From Branchiostoma floridae (Eukaryota > Chordata > Leptocardii > Amphioxiformes > Branchiostomatidae), in assembly GCF_000003815.2 (NCBI RefSeq), contig NC_049988.1:18402518-18466517 (forward strand): 64,000 nucleotides of DNA, written 5' to 3'. Position 1 is the stretch's first letter. Each line of letters begins with the position of its first letter. The notes beneath the pieces were generated by a model that saw only the letters and a program-made list of their open reading frames with translations, was not told where the DNA came from and did not search any database. The position numbers and the translations under genes are program-made. This document shows, one piece after another, positions 33,888 to 45,112 of this stretch.

Positions 33888-36800
33888 ATGGCAACAGGTC
33901 CAAGAAAGGATGAAGTTGAACGTCAGGTGTGATAGATTAGTAATGTCTTACCACACAGCGCACTGATACCTTGAGTCATTCCAGGGGGGTTCAAGAACTA
34001 CCAACTACTGACCATTCCAAATGATCCAGAAATTTTTGGAGCACCTGTAGTGGTTTATGGTGTTGGGTTTGTGAACTGGCAGGCCCAAGTTCAATTCCTG
34101 AAGCCAGGGGACTGTTTCTGCTTGCCGCTCCTAGTTGTTTCACAATTCAGTTTCAGTTTATTTATTTATCCAGGAAAATACATCGCCTTCTGGCGTTTTT
34201 CAATACCTCCTGGTGGGCCGGGAGACCCCAACATAAATTAACACAAAATCACAACAACTGAATCAAAATTGAAATCAAAGGTCAAACTTAAATAACTAAA
34301 CGTCAGGTGTCAACTATTTACAATACAAATAACTCAGGATAACTTAATATAATTTAATATAATAATGGTAATAATAATAACAATAATAACACATTCAGGC
34401 AGTGGATCAACTTAAAATCAAAGTAACGAAAAGTGGAATTTGCATATCAATGTGTCGCTGGTCGGGCAGTGTTTGTTTCAAAGTTGATTTGCAAATGAAA
34501 AATAACAGAAGAGAACAGAAAAGAGGCTCCACAATAACTTTGGAATTCCACTTTTCCCATTTTGAAATGGGCTTATATTTTCAATATAAAAGCACTTGGT
34601 GAAAAGTCTTTACATATGATTGACAAGTATGATGTACAGTTGTGAAATATGATAATAACTTTCATGAATATTCATTTTGAAAATTTTCTTCCTGCAGGAA
34701 GTCCTGCAGGAATTCCTGCAGGAAGCATTTTTCCTGCAGGAATTCCTGCAGGAAAAACTTTTTCCTGCAGGAATTCCTGCAGAAATTTCCTGCAGGACAA
34801 AGGTAAATTCCTGCAGGAAGAATGTTTTCTGCAGGAATTTCTGCAGGAATTCCTGCAGGAATTCCTGCAGAAATGACCTTATAATTCATATCTAAAGCAA
34901 TAACACTAAGGAGTTCTTATCAATTTGATTTTTTTAATTTCTTTTGAAACTGTTAAACTGTGCCTATTGCATTAGTTGTTTATCAGACCTGACTGTGAAT
35001 ATATAGTGAAATATATTCATACATAATAGAGGGCCTTGTATCCGCAGGGCATGAACAAGATAAATCCATTTTTTTTTCCAAGTATGTTCCATGGATGAAT
35101 GTGTTAAGAATTCATTGAATCACATTCTGAACTTGACAACTCTCTGGGAACTAAACTTCAAGGGCATGAAAAAGCCTGGCATGTTAGGGTGCCCTCCCCA
35201 TAATTACATGTATACTGCCTTCAATATATAAACAATTTCTTCAGTTGAAGTTTACAAGTCTACTTTTGCCATTTTGTCAAGTGCTAACATTTTCAATATA
35301 AAACTTAAAAGCACTCCCAGCCAAGAAGAATTTTCTGGTAGGAATTCCCACACCGGCCATAACAATGCCTGCATGAGAAGAGGCAACTAGAACTTGGTTT
35401 CAACAAATGTGTTACACACAAAGTATGAGTCAGTTAGCCATGACATGTTTAACAGCCTATGTTGTGCTTACACGGCTGTGGTGTTTTCATTAAATGAACT
35501 CCTCTGTTTGAATGCTCCTTTCATGCATGCATTGAAATACAGTACCAACGTGGCCAAGGATGAAAGGTCCTTGGTCAGCAACCTGAGATTTGTTTGATCT
35601 CATTCTGGTCCCTCTTTTCAACCTCCTTGATCTGGTTGGTCATCTTTTGATCATCATAAGATATTAACACTTGAGTATAAATGGGATGGAATGCCATGAA
35701 GTTGTTATGCTTCATTGGCAAGTTTGTTCCAGAGAATATTTCATAATCTAAAATTGGGCCTTGTAACATTAGCCAGGAGCTTGCTTCCTCTAGTTGAAAA
35801 TTCAAGTAAGTATGCGCTATTGTAATGCGGGTTCAAAGTAAGGTCAGCTATTGTTCTAAAGATATGCAAATGATGCTGGTGTCCAATTAACAATTAGCAA
35901 GAATCCAGGTCCAGGCTACCTGTAACTTGTAGTGCTGAGGATCAAAGGCCTTCAATTTTCAAAGAGATTCGAACTCTGGAACTCAGAGGTCCATTATTAA
36001 TAGAAGAAATTTCAGAAGAATTACAGAATTTCAGAAACCTAAGTTCACTATAACACTAATATTTGAATTTAAAATGGTTAAACCAGTAGGGTAAATCAAG
36101 GTTGTCTTCAATTTAGGGCTAAACTATGAACAATGTTTCTTAAAGTTTTGTGAAAATTTGATGGTCCTTTTAAAGAGCTTAAAAATATGTCCACTTTAGC
36201 TAATAGACTGCTCAAACCAAGGAGGTTTAGGAATGAAGTCAGCACCTCTGTGCCTTTTCAATCCAGCTGTGCCTTGCTGCCAGTTTGCCCTTCAAGCTGT
36301 GTTAAAAGTACAACTGCTGCTGGCTATCAGACCCCCTTCTGTCAGTAATGACCATGATAAAATCAGACCCGAGCGCTCGAAAATAAAAGCTGGTCCTTCT
36401 AGTTGTGGGACTGCTATGCTAGTTTCAAAGTTGCCAAACTCCCTATTTTGTAAATGCCAGGGAAGTGACTCAAGTGAGTTTGCCATGGAAGGAAGGGTTG
36501 TCACCCTAGGCCCTGCCCTAGATATAGAGGAGGCTCTACATGTAGGGTTATCTCCAAGCAGATGCTGCATGGCATAAGGCAGCACATAAGCTGGGGGAAG
36601 GAGTTTAGCCGGCAGAGGAGTAAATTGGCCACGCGTGGAGATTACTTGTAGGGATGTGTTGAAAAGGACAGTGCTCTGAGTGCTGTACAACAAGCTAATC
36701 ATTATTACATACAGTTACTGTTTTCTGACTAACGCTGGGCCGGCCAGTTTGGTTTGAACATTGATTGGTTTGGGAGGGAGTGCCAGACTTAGATAATTAT

Positions 36801-39800
36801 CGTAAATCAAAATGTCTCTTTTTTAATATTCTACATGTAGTTCTCAAGAAGATTTAGAAGAATGGGACTCATCTGAGCAAGGTAATCCATCCCAAAAGTA
36901 AATTTTCAGGTTTCTGTCATTCTGAAATACCACTGACCAAGTAAGGAAGGTTGTCATGATAAAGCCACTCTACAACTTAGTACAAGCAGAGGTTTGGCTC
37001 CGGCTGTTTTTTTAACGTTTTTTTTTTAGTCATTTTTATTGGGCTTTCTATTTTGTATTGTATCTTGTATTGTTTGGCTGGCGTACTTCAAGAAACATGA
37101 CAAAATAGAAAGCTCAATAAAAATGACTTAAGTGAAACGTCAAAAAACAGACGGAGCCTAACCTCTGCTTGGAGAGTAGATAAACCCTCCTTGTGCTGAC
37201 TGAAGCCCAGGACTTATCTCTGAGCAAGACACGTGTTAGGAAGAAAGTCACCACCTGGGGTTCTTGGACAGTCCCTGTGGGATACTTGATAATTGCACAT
37301 GTATCCTTTGCAATTGTATTAAGGACAAAAGCTGACCTTGTTTGAACCTGCATAACAATAACTACTTGAGGATTTTTCTCTCTGGCCTGACAAAATCACC
37401 TAAAAGGAGGGTCAACAAGCCAAAAAAAGGCATGGTTGTAAGCCATAGTGGAAACACTAGCAATATCCATCTGTCACTTGCCAACAAGCCCTTTAAAGTT
37501 TAAGCTGTGTCTTTTCAACCAGCACAGATTAACAACTGCTTGGTCAGTTGGTGTCTATCAGACCCCCTTCGGTCAGCATTCATGGTACCAGACCCGACTT
37601 TGTGGATATGAACAAGGTGTGAATTGTCTTGATTTGCATAGAGCCAACAAAAAGTGGCACATGGAAAGATTGCTCTCCAAGCAGAGGATTGGCTCTCGGC
37701 TGTTTTTAACATGCTTCAAGGAGGTTGTTTTCAACCTTCTTGCATGCTTTTAGGCATTTTTGTCAAGTTTTCTATTTCAATATTGTACCGTTTCCTTCAT
37801 GTCTGCTGGCCAAGGCCTTTAACACATCAAAAACAGCTGGAGCTGAACCTCTGCTTGGAGAGTATGAAAGATAAAATCTCTGTGTCACGCCAGTTACTCT
37901 CCAAGCAGAGGTTGGGCTACAGTTTAGGCATTTTTCAACTTTTTGTTTGGCTTTTAATTTATACTGTGTTCCTCCTGTCCATTTGCGCGAAAAAAAAGTG
38001 CAAAATAGGAAGTTTGACAAAAGCGCCTAAAGCACGTCTGCTGGGTAAAGTTTCGGCAGATGTTGGATGTATGATATTCTTCTATAGGGTCTGGCCCAGG
38101 CAATGTCAAACAATGAATCTTAAATGTCTTGAGGAGGCAGTAAAGGTTAACACACCTTCTCACATGCTGAACCACATCGTGAGGATTGGCTTGGAAGAAG
38201 TCGGCTTGAGGCCATCTTTCCCACTGACACAGAAGTGCAAGGTCTTTCACAATCATCAAGGAGGTTAAAGAAAGACTTTCTTTAACCTCCTTGCAATCAT
38301 GCACTTTTGAAACACAAGAGGCAAGTAGTAGTCTCCTGGCTCCCAGGATTTTAACCCGGGCCCACCAGCTCACGAACCTAACACACTAACCACTCAGGCT
38401 AAAAGGTGACAAACCAGACCATGTTAGACTGTCTTACTGAAGCTGCATTCCTTCATGGACTTTCAAATGCCTTCAAACACATCATGTTTCTTAATATTGC
38501 CACTAAGTTTCCTCTGGATCCCCTGATCATCCCAAATATATATCAAGACTTGGCTGCCAGGAAAAAAAAAAGATTTTATGATTCAGAAACGTGGCTGAAA
38601 TATCAGATTCATGTCTGAAAACGTTCACTTTCCTCAGTGACGCCACAAAGTATGACCCCACGTACCTGGATGTAACCTGGATCCAAGCTTTAATGGTATA
38701 TAATAAAGTGAGAAGTTGTCTGGCTATAGTGCTGTGCACAGCACTGCCTAATTTCCCATTTTTCCAAATTCTGAGGTTGCCATTAGTAGGTAGTCCAAAA
38801 GTGTTGAGCCTGATCAAGTTGGTGAGATCAAGGAAGATCAAGGAACTTTTATTGATGAAAGCTTCTTGATCTGACTTGAATCCTGTAATCCATCCCAGAA
38901 GTGAATTTTCAGGTTTCTTCAACTTTAAAGTTCTAATCTGAAATTTTCTTTGCCTGACCAAGGACGTTTAATATATGAAACTTCCTTGGCCCAAGGAGGT
39001 TAAAAAAATCATTTCAACCTCCTTGCTTGGCCTGACTGCCCACCAGGTAATCTCCAAGCAGATCTTGCTGTGGCAAATGGGAAGGAGTGTAGCCGGCAGA
39101 GGAGTTATTGGCCACAGCTCTATAAAGCAGTTGTGTATAGAAATTTCACATTGTTTTGGGAAGGTCCCTGTGGGACTTGCTAATAACTTGCTAATTTGGG
39201 AGCATGCCTTTACAATAACTGACCTCCTTTCAACCCGCATAACAATGTGCATAATTACCAAAAAGAGGATTTGGTAAGCGCCTTATATACAGCCTGCCCA
39301 TGTAGTAGGATTTGGAACCTAAACTGACAAATAATCTCTGGAACAAACTTTTGCCTGATGTTTCTATTCATATGAATCACTAGTAACAGCTTCATGGCAT
39401 TCATGGCTTCATGTTAAATTGTTAATGGTCCAAAAGATAACTGTACTTTGTACCAGATCAAAACCCAGGTTATCATTAAGTTTGGTTATCAAAAAGTTTG
39501 TTGTTACTTTGTCGGCCTTTCAGCTTTTCAACACCTCTCTATAGCACATGCTAGCACCTGCAAGATAGTCCATAGGCCAGGACCCCAAATTTCACCAATC
39601 AATACCCTATGCGGACTGCAGTGGCAAATTATTCTTATTATTCTAAGTAGTAGAAGGCCTGTGGCATATATTTTGATGTGACAGCCATTCTGGTTTGGTA
39701 GCTTTATTCTGGCTATCAGTATTTGATATCAGCCTTCAAACCTATCAACATCTAAATGATCAGGAAATTTTTTTGTCTTAAACCAAGGAGCTTTTATCAA

Positions 39801-42800
39801 TAAAATCACAAGTAGACCTAGGCCTGGGGTAGCCAAGAGTAAAGATTACCAAAGGCAAATAGTAAAGACTAAAAATCTATTCCATTAGGTTGCTGTTGGA
39901 AAATCTAAGTTAGGTCAGTGAGCTCAGAGCTTTAAAACTCCTTTGTGATATGCAAGGTAAAGGAAGGAAGTTAAACCTCCTTGGGTAAACTTAGTTTACT
40001 TCTTAATTACCAAGTTGCAACTACCATTCATTTCTCTAATTACCTGTCATTATAAATTAGTGCATGCATTGTTGTTGTTGGATTTTAAACACCTACATGT
40101 AGGTGCAAAGGAGATTAGAGAATGGCTTCTCTAAAGATGGGTGAGACAGGGGAGGGGAAAGTGATTATCACACTCTTGTCATAAAAAGGCCTTTGTCACA
40201 ATCTCAAGGACTGAAAAGAGTTACAGCTGAGGAAAGGGTGTTACTGGTTAAATTGTTCTTTTAACTGATCGGATCTGGTGATGGGTGATATATCATTTCA
40301 ATTAGACACCTAGAAATGCATTAAAAACAGCTGTTTAAAATTAATTCTAGGTGTCCACGTACCCGGATCGGGACACTTCTATGTGTTATGGCATCGCATG
40401 ACAGGTCAATGCCACATATATGATAATAGATGATCAATGTTGCACCCTGAGGGGTTTATTATAAAGCCTGGTTGATTTCTATATTAACCCAAAGATACCA
40501 GCGATCAGCATGGCTAACAAAGTGGTTCATGATTTACTTGTCCAGAAGATGAGCAAAATTTTTTACTATAGTTTAGAATTCAGTAAATAGTTACTGGAAG
40601 TCCCCAAAATAATTTCATCAGGTTGGTAGACCATAGGATAGGAGTTCAAATCCTTTCATCTAGAAAAAGTGTCAGTAGCATTCTGAGAAGTTCAAGTTTT
40701 CTTGTTAATGTGGGCCCCCTTACATGAGGGTCTGCAAGAGAAGGGGTTGTCTTGGTTGGTAATGCTTAACGGTGAATTCAGAAGGCGGAGTAGCGTTTAA
40801 CGATAAATTCAGGAGGGCTGGTAATGCTTAACGGTAAATTCAGGAGGAGTTGCAAAGTAAAACGCGCAATCCTTTCGTACAATGCTAGGATTGTTGTACG
40901 TGCCATGCCAGGGTGGTTTGTCCGTCCGGTTCTGCGTCAAACTGAGAATAAGGTACTAATTTTGTGATCAGTATTATAGGAACTGTGGGTAGAGGGCGAT
41001 CGCTGCCTCACCGAATATTACACAAAAACATGTAGAAACCATCATCCTCTTGCTGCGGTAACAATTTCGTCAGCATGCATATTGGCAATTTCAGTGCTTA
41101 AACTCTATCTTATGCATGGTACAGGTGCTAATGGAGGTACTACAAAAAATAATGTAGATCCATTTCTTTGCTGACTTCTGATCCTTTAAATGTTTTTACT
41201 TAGCTTATGGATGCTAAATGGATAGTTCTTGGGCACTCAAATTGGCTTAGATACTCATAAAACGTCAGTATTGAGGTTAAAGAAAAAATAGAAGAGGTAA
41301 CTAATAGTAATTGCCACAGCTTCCGTACCTCTGAAATATATGAGTACCTCTGAAAAAATATGAGTAACCATTGCAGGACAGGCATTTTGTTGAAGACAAG
41401 TTAATTCATAGGGCAGTTTTTTTTTCAAATGCCTCAGGCATCTCCGGCAACATAATCAATAAAACTAGGAAAATGAAACAATAAACAATGCCTCCAATAT
41501 ATATCTATTTTAGACATTGAAAGTCAAGGCTAAAACAGCTAATGAAATTGGCACAGTTTAACAGTTTCAAACAAAATCAAATGCATACAGAACTCTTCCT
41601 GTCATTGCTTTAGATATTAATTTTAAGGTCATTTCTGCAGGAATTCCTGCAGAAATTCCTGCAGAAAACATTCTTCCTGCAGAAATTTACCTTTGTCCTG
41701 CAGGAAATTTCTGCAGGAATTCCTGCAGGAAAAAGTTTTTCCTGCAGGAATTCCTGCAGGAAAAACGCTTCCTGCAGGAATTCCTGCAGAAATTCCTGCA
41801 GGAAGAAAATTTTCAAAATGAATATTCATGAAAGTTATTATCATATTTCACAACTGTACATCATACTTGTCAATCATATGTAAAGACTTTTCACCAAGTG
41901 CTTTTATATTGAAAATATAAGCCCATTTCAAAATGGGAAAAGTGGAATTCCAAAGTTATTGTGGAGCCTCTTAGAAGAGAACATAAATGTCAGTCTTAGC
42001 ATCAAAACTGATTTACACAGAAGCGAGCAGAAACAGTTTGTTACAACAACACCAAAATGTTGTGTGTAATACTAATAGTGGAGTTCAATCGCCATCAAAC
42101 TGACCACGCCGACCTTTTTGCTTAGTGGTTTATATAATAGCGGTGTTGGGTTTGTAAGCTGGTGGCCCAGATTCGGCGCGTGTTTGAATCCTGGGAGCCA
42201 GGAGACTGTTTCTACTCCCCCCATCATCGTGTTTCAATTGGACCACAGAGATATCTTTAACATGATCTTGTGTAAACTATTTTTCATCTAACCACAGATT
42301 TGTATGTTTTTACAGATGAATGAACAGACTGTTCTTGAAATTGAGCTGAGGACTGTTAAGCAGGACAAGGTAAACTAAAATCATGTTGAATCAGTGACGC
42401 TACAAATGTATACTGAAATATAACAATTTTTATATAATTAAAAGGGTCAGCAGGTTCATGAAATGGGAATGGCATGTTTTAAACAATTTACTTTTTTCTT
42501 ATGTTCAGTGGATTATACTTATAGTGACACAGAAGAAGAGTAATGTATGTCATGTGGATAAGCCTTCAAGAATTTTGGAACTTTAGTCCAGTTAGTTGTA
42601 TCATAACTTATATGTAGAAATGGAATTGTCTTTGAATATTGTTTCCAGGATTTCTAACCTTTATAATAAATGTGGGTTATTCATCCAGTGTGTTTTTGTT
42701 GCCAGAGAGTTTACAAGCAGCAGCAGAACAGCAATGTGTTCTTCAGAGAGGACAAGACTAAGCTACTTAGTGAATGTAAAAGTAAGTCACATCCTTGCTT

Positions 42801-43352
42801 GTGTTGAGTTCTTTCTTGCTAGTATGTAAAGAGAAAGACTTCTTTGCAAGAGAAGTGAGCATACCACGGCCCACCAGGCATCCCTGAACAGTTTGCAGAA
42901 GATTTCTGGCATATTTGATCCACTTTTGTTCATTTGTTCAGAACCTTGCGCAGTACTGTGCCTCAGACAGCGCAGCAAGTTTCCTTGCTGTTAGAGTAGC
43001 AGGGTATACTATATTTTTACACGGATAGGTTGTCTCTCTCTCTCTATCCATGGTTAGATTATACTGCTGCTGGGATCCCTGACGCAGGGGTAGGCAGCAG
43101 TCGGCACCTTCTTGAAGTGAACACGGGACTTCCATTTTACTTCCCATCTGAAAAGATGGACCCAACAGAGATGCCCTGAGCCCGGGATTTGAACCAGGGT
43201 CTCTCATGCTGGCCAGGTACTCATTAATTGCAGGAGCTTAGTCAACACAGAAGAAGTTTTAGGCTAACGATGGTTTTATTTTCTTTATTGCAGAAACCAT
43301 GGATGAACTCAGGAAGGAGTACCAGGAAATACAGCAAGATGCGGAGAGATGA
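33888..43352 (+). CDS. ASDURF: ASDURF-like (ASNSD1-SEP) prefoldin-type micro-protein, four exons
   Basis: Exons 33888-33926, 42316-42369, 42706-42781 and 43294-43352 join in phase to 75 residues plus TGA. ATG is in good context (gccATGg). The third and fourth exons carry RVYKQQQNSNVFF, then DKTKLLSECKKTMDELRKEY and QEI, which correspond to the conserved core of human ASDURF (KVYRQQQNSN...SESKNILDELKKEYQEI). Human ASDURF is a beta-prefoldin-like subunit of the PAQosome/R2TP chaperone complex, encoded as an upstream ORF of ASNSD1. The whole protein looks helical and charged, consistent with a coiled coil. Here it is an independent gene: no ASNSD1 coding sequence follows in the 1.7 kb before the convergent F-box gene. 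Intron 1 (8.4 kb) holds a large fold-back element. The exon 1 assignment (MATGPRKDEVERQ) is less certain than exons 2-4. Confidence 0.85.
34047..34150 (+). mobile_element. SINE-like tRNA-derived fragment
   Basis: 'tagtggtttatggtgttggg' followed by B-box-like 'caagttcaattcctg' and 'agccaggggactgtttctgc'. Relatives are at 42127-42240 and, reversed, 38320-38405. Confidence 0.55.
34521..41972. mobile_element. 7.45-kb fold-back element with palindromic CTGCAG arrays in its inverted repeats
   Basis: Inverted repeats of ~450 bp begin AAGAGGCTCCACAATAACTT at both ends. Flanking sequence agaagagaacagaa (34507-34520) and agaagagaacataa (41973-41986) matches at 13 of 14 positions, a possible long target duplication. 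Each inverted repeat contains an array (34688-34874 and 41634-41809) of about 12-13 CTGCAG-centred palindromes, mostly CCTGCAGGAATT units, then shared unique text up to 'ttgaaactgttaaactgtgc'. The 6.5 kb interior has no long ORF. It has many 'aacctcctt' and 'tctccaagcagagg' motifs and internally repeated modules. Superfamily not assignable. It occupies intron 1 of the ASDURF-like gene. Confidence 0.75.
36990..37170. repeat. Inverted repeat of the 'CTCTCCAAGCAGAGG' family, nested
   Basis: 'agaggtttggctccggctgt' and 'agtcatttttattg' on the left are mirrored by 'caataaaaatgact' and 'gacggagcctaacctctgct' on the right, around 'gtattgtttggctggcg'. Relatives are at 37664-37930, 46040-46235 and about 55165-55250. 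It lies inside the fold-back element, so either it inserted later or it is part of it. Confidence 0.7.
43060..43215. repeat. Dispersed repeat ('actgctgctgggatccctga')
   Basis: 'tactgctgctgggatccctg' and 'caggggtaggcagcagtcgg' are shared with 6420-6480 and 58885-58960, and 'ggatttgaaccagggtctc' with 22930-22970. The last resembles a reversed tRNA B-box region. In intron 3 of the ASDURF-like gene. Confidence 0.6.
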
Positions 43353-45112
43353 AACACAACTCTTCAGTACTTTTAGTATTAGAAAGGGAACTACAGTAGT
43401 ACTGTGAGGTTTCATATTATCAAGGATGTATTTATAGAAATCTAAAAATTGAATTGTTACGACTAAGTTTGCTGCTGGTGAGAAGCTTTCATACAGCTTC
43501 CGCCATATTTTTTTTTAGCTCTGAAGGGTTATGTGACCTGGGGGTTGGAGGTCACTCTCTCTCAGGACACGGGACTGGATGATCGACAGTGTTGTAGATA
43601 CATGTAGAAGGGAGTCGGTGGCAGCCCTAGCCACGGTTTATCTGCTGGATGTATGCTGATCAAATTTCTCAGTTTACTTGAATAATTAACAAACTTCTTG
43701 TATGATATTACAGTATTTTATTAAGAAGCCACAATGCAATACATGTTGATGATATCACAGTATAAAAAGCGTTGCTGATTTTGACAACCACAATCATATT
43801 TATGAAAATAGTTGTCTGTTTGTTGGTACCAAATATTGCCGGTATGTTGAGTGAAATAGCCTGGAATTCAATCAATACAAGTTGACGTTGACATACCACC
43901 AAGGTGTTATGGTATATTGTTAATACATGTACATGCATGTATAATGTATCACACACACCATAAATACATAAATACATTTACTAGTGTAGATACTCCGATA
44001 TATTTTGGCTAACAGGCTAAAACTGTGATATAGCTCTATATGGGCACACTTACTCATATTTAAATAGTATGGTCATACATAGAAAATCTCTTTTAAATTG
44101 TATCTATAAACACAGAAAAATGTACAAAAAACTTTCTCAAAATGCAACTGCAGTACAGTACATTGTACAAAAAAACATCACAAAACAGCACTCACCTAAA
44201 GAATAACCTAATTGGCTTATAAAAAAAAAGGAACATACAAAATAATCTCAGCAAGACATTTGATTTGTATCTATATTCTGATAGATAAAAATGTATGAAA
44301 TTCTTTTCCATGCTACATAAAATTTTAAACCTTGTCCCTGCCGTGCACTTATTCACACTATGAACTGGTTAAGTAAATGTCGGGTCTAGGGAGATAGGGT
44401 TAATTTTCTTACACTGCAGTAACAAACTGAACTGTGATGCCTATTCTTACATATACATGTAAATAATAATTCATTTTATCAAAATCTATAACTGCATTAT
44501 GATGATTAAAAATTATAAATCCATAAACAGTCATCAAAAGTGATGATACTTGTAAACATATCAGAAACACCTGAGTTCCAAAACCATTGCAACAAAAGAC
44601 TACATAAATCATTATCCTTGACAGTTTCCTTTAGATCTTGCATATGAAGGCTCATACTTTGTTGTACAAAAATCACAGGGCCATTACACCATATGGTGCT
44701 TTACTCCAATACTGGATACTAATACTGAAAGAAAACAAGTTTGTGCTACTTTTACATCTAGGAAGCTAACTTCAAGCTAACTTCAATTTATAAGCACAGC
44801 AACAACAGCACACTCAGTCACTTGACCAATGACTTATCTTAAGCAGATCCTACGGTAGCATAAGATTGTATCAAAAACTGACAAAGGAGTGAAGCCAGCC
44901 TTGGAGTGTGCATTGGCTACCAGATACATGTACACACTCCAAGGCCTGCTACACTCCTTTGCCAGCTTTTGATACTATCTTAGGCTACCGTAGGATCTGC
45001 TTGGAGATAGATTACAATGTGACCACATCTAAACTCTGCTGCCTTACTGGATACAAAATACAAATTTGGGGCCAAACAGCTACCTTAGCACTCTAAAGGT
45101 TACGTGAGGTCG
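43353..45112. other. Convergent intergenic region, ASDURF-like and F-box genes
   Basis: AT-rich, with no coding exon recognised. No ASNSD1-type coding sequence is seen. It contains the palindromic MITE at 44841-45002. Confidence 0.55.
44841..45002. mobile_element. Hairpin MITE (162 bp)
   Basis: Left arm 'aagcagatcctacggtagca' with 'gacaaaggagtg' and 'ccttggagtgtg'; right arm carries the complements, ending 'ctaccgtaggatctgctt'. Arms of ~70 bp with a short centre near 44925. Confidence 0.8.

Noticed and set aside
34649-34895. Proteins rich in FLQE/PAGI repeats (both strands)
   Set aside because: Translations of the palindromic CTGCAG array; the mirror copy at 41610-41844 gives the same. Not genes.
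37654-38268. 204-aa ORF inside the fold-back element
   Set aside because: Made of the 'TCTCCAAGCAGAGG' inverted-repeat family and other repeats; no recognisable domain and no conserved splice structure.
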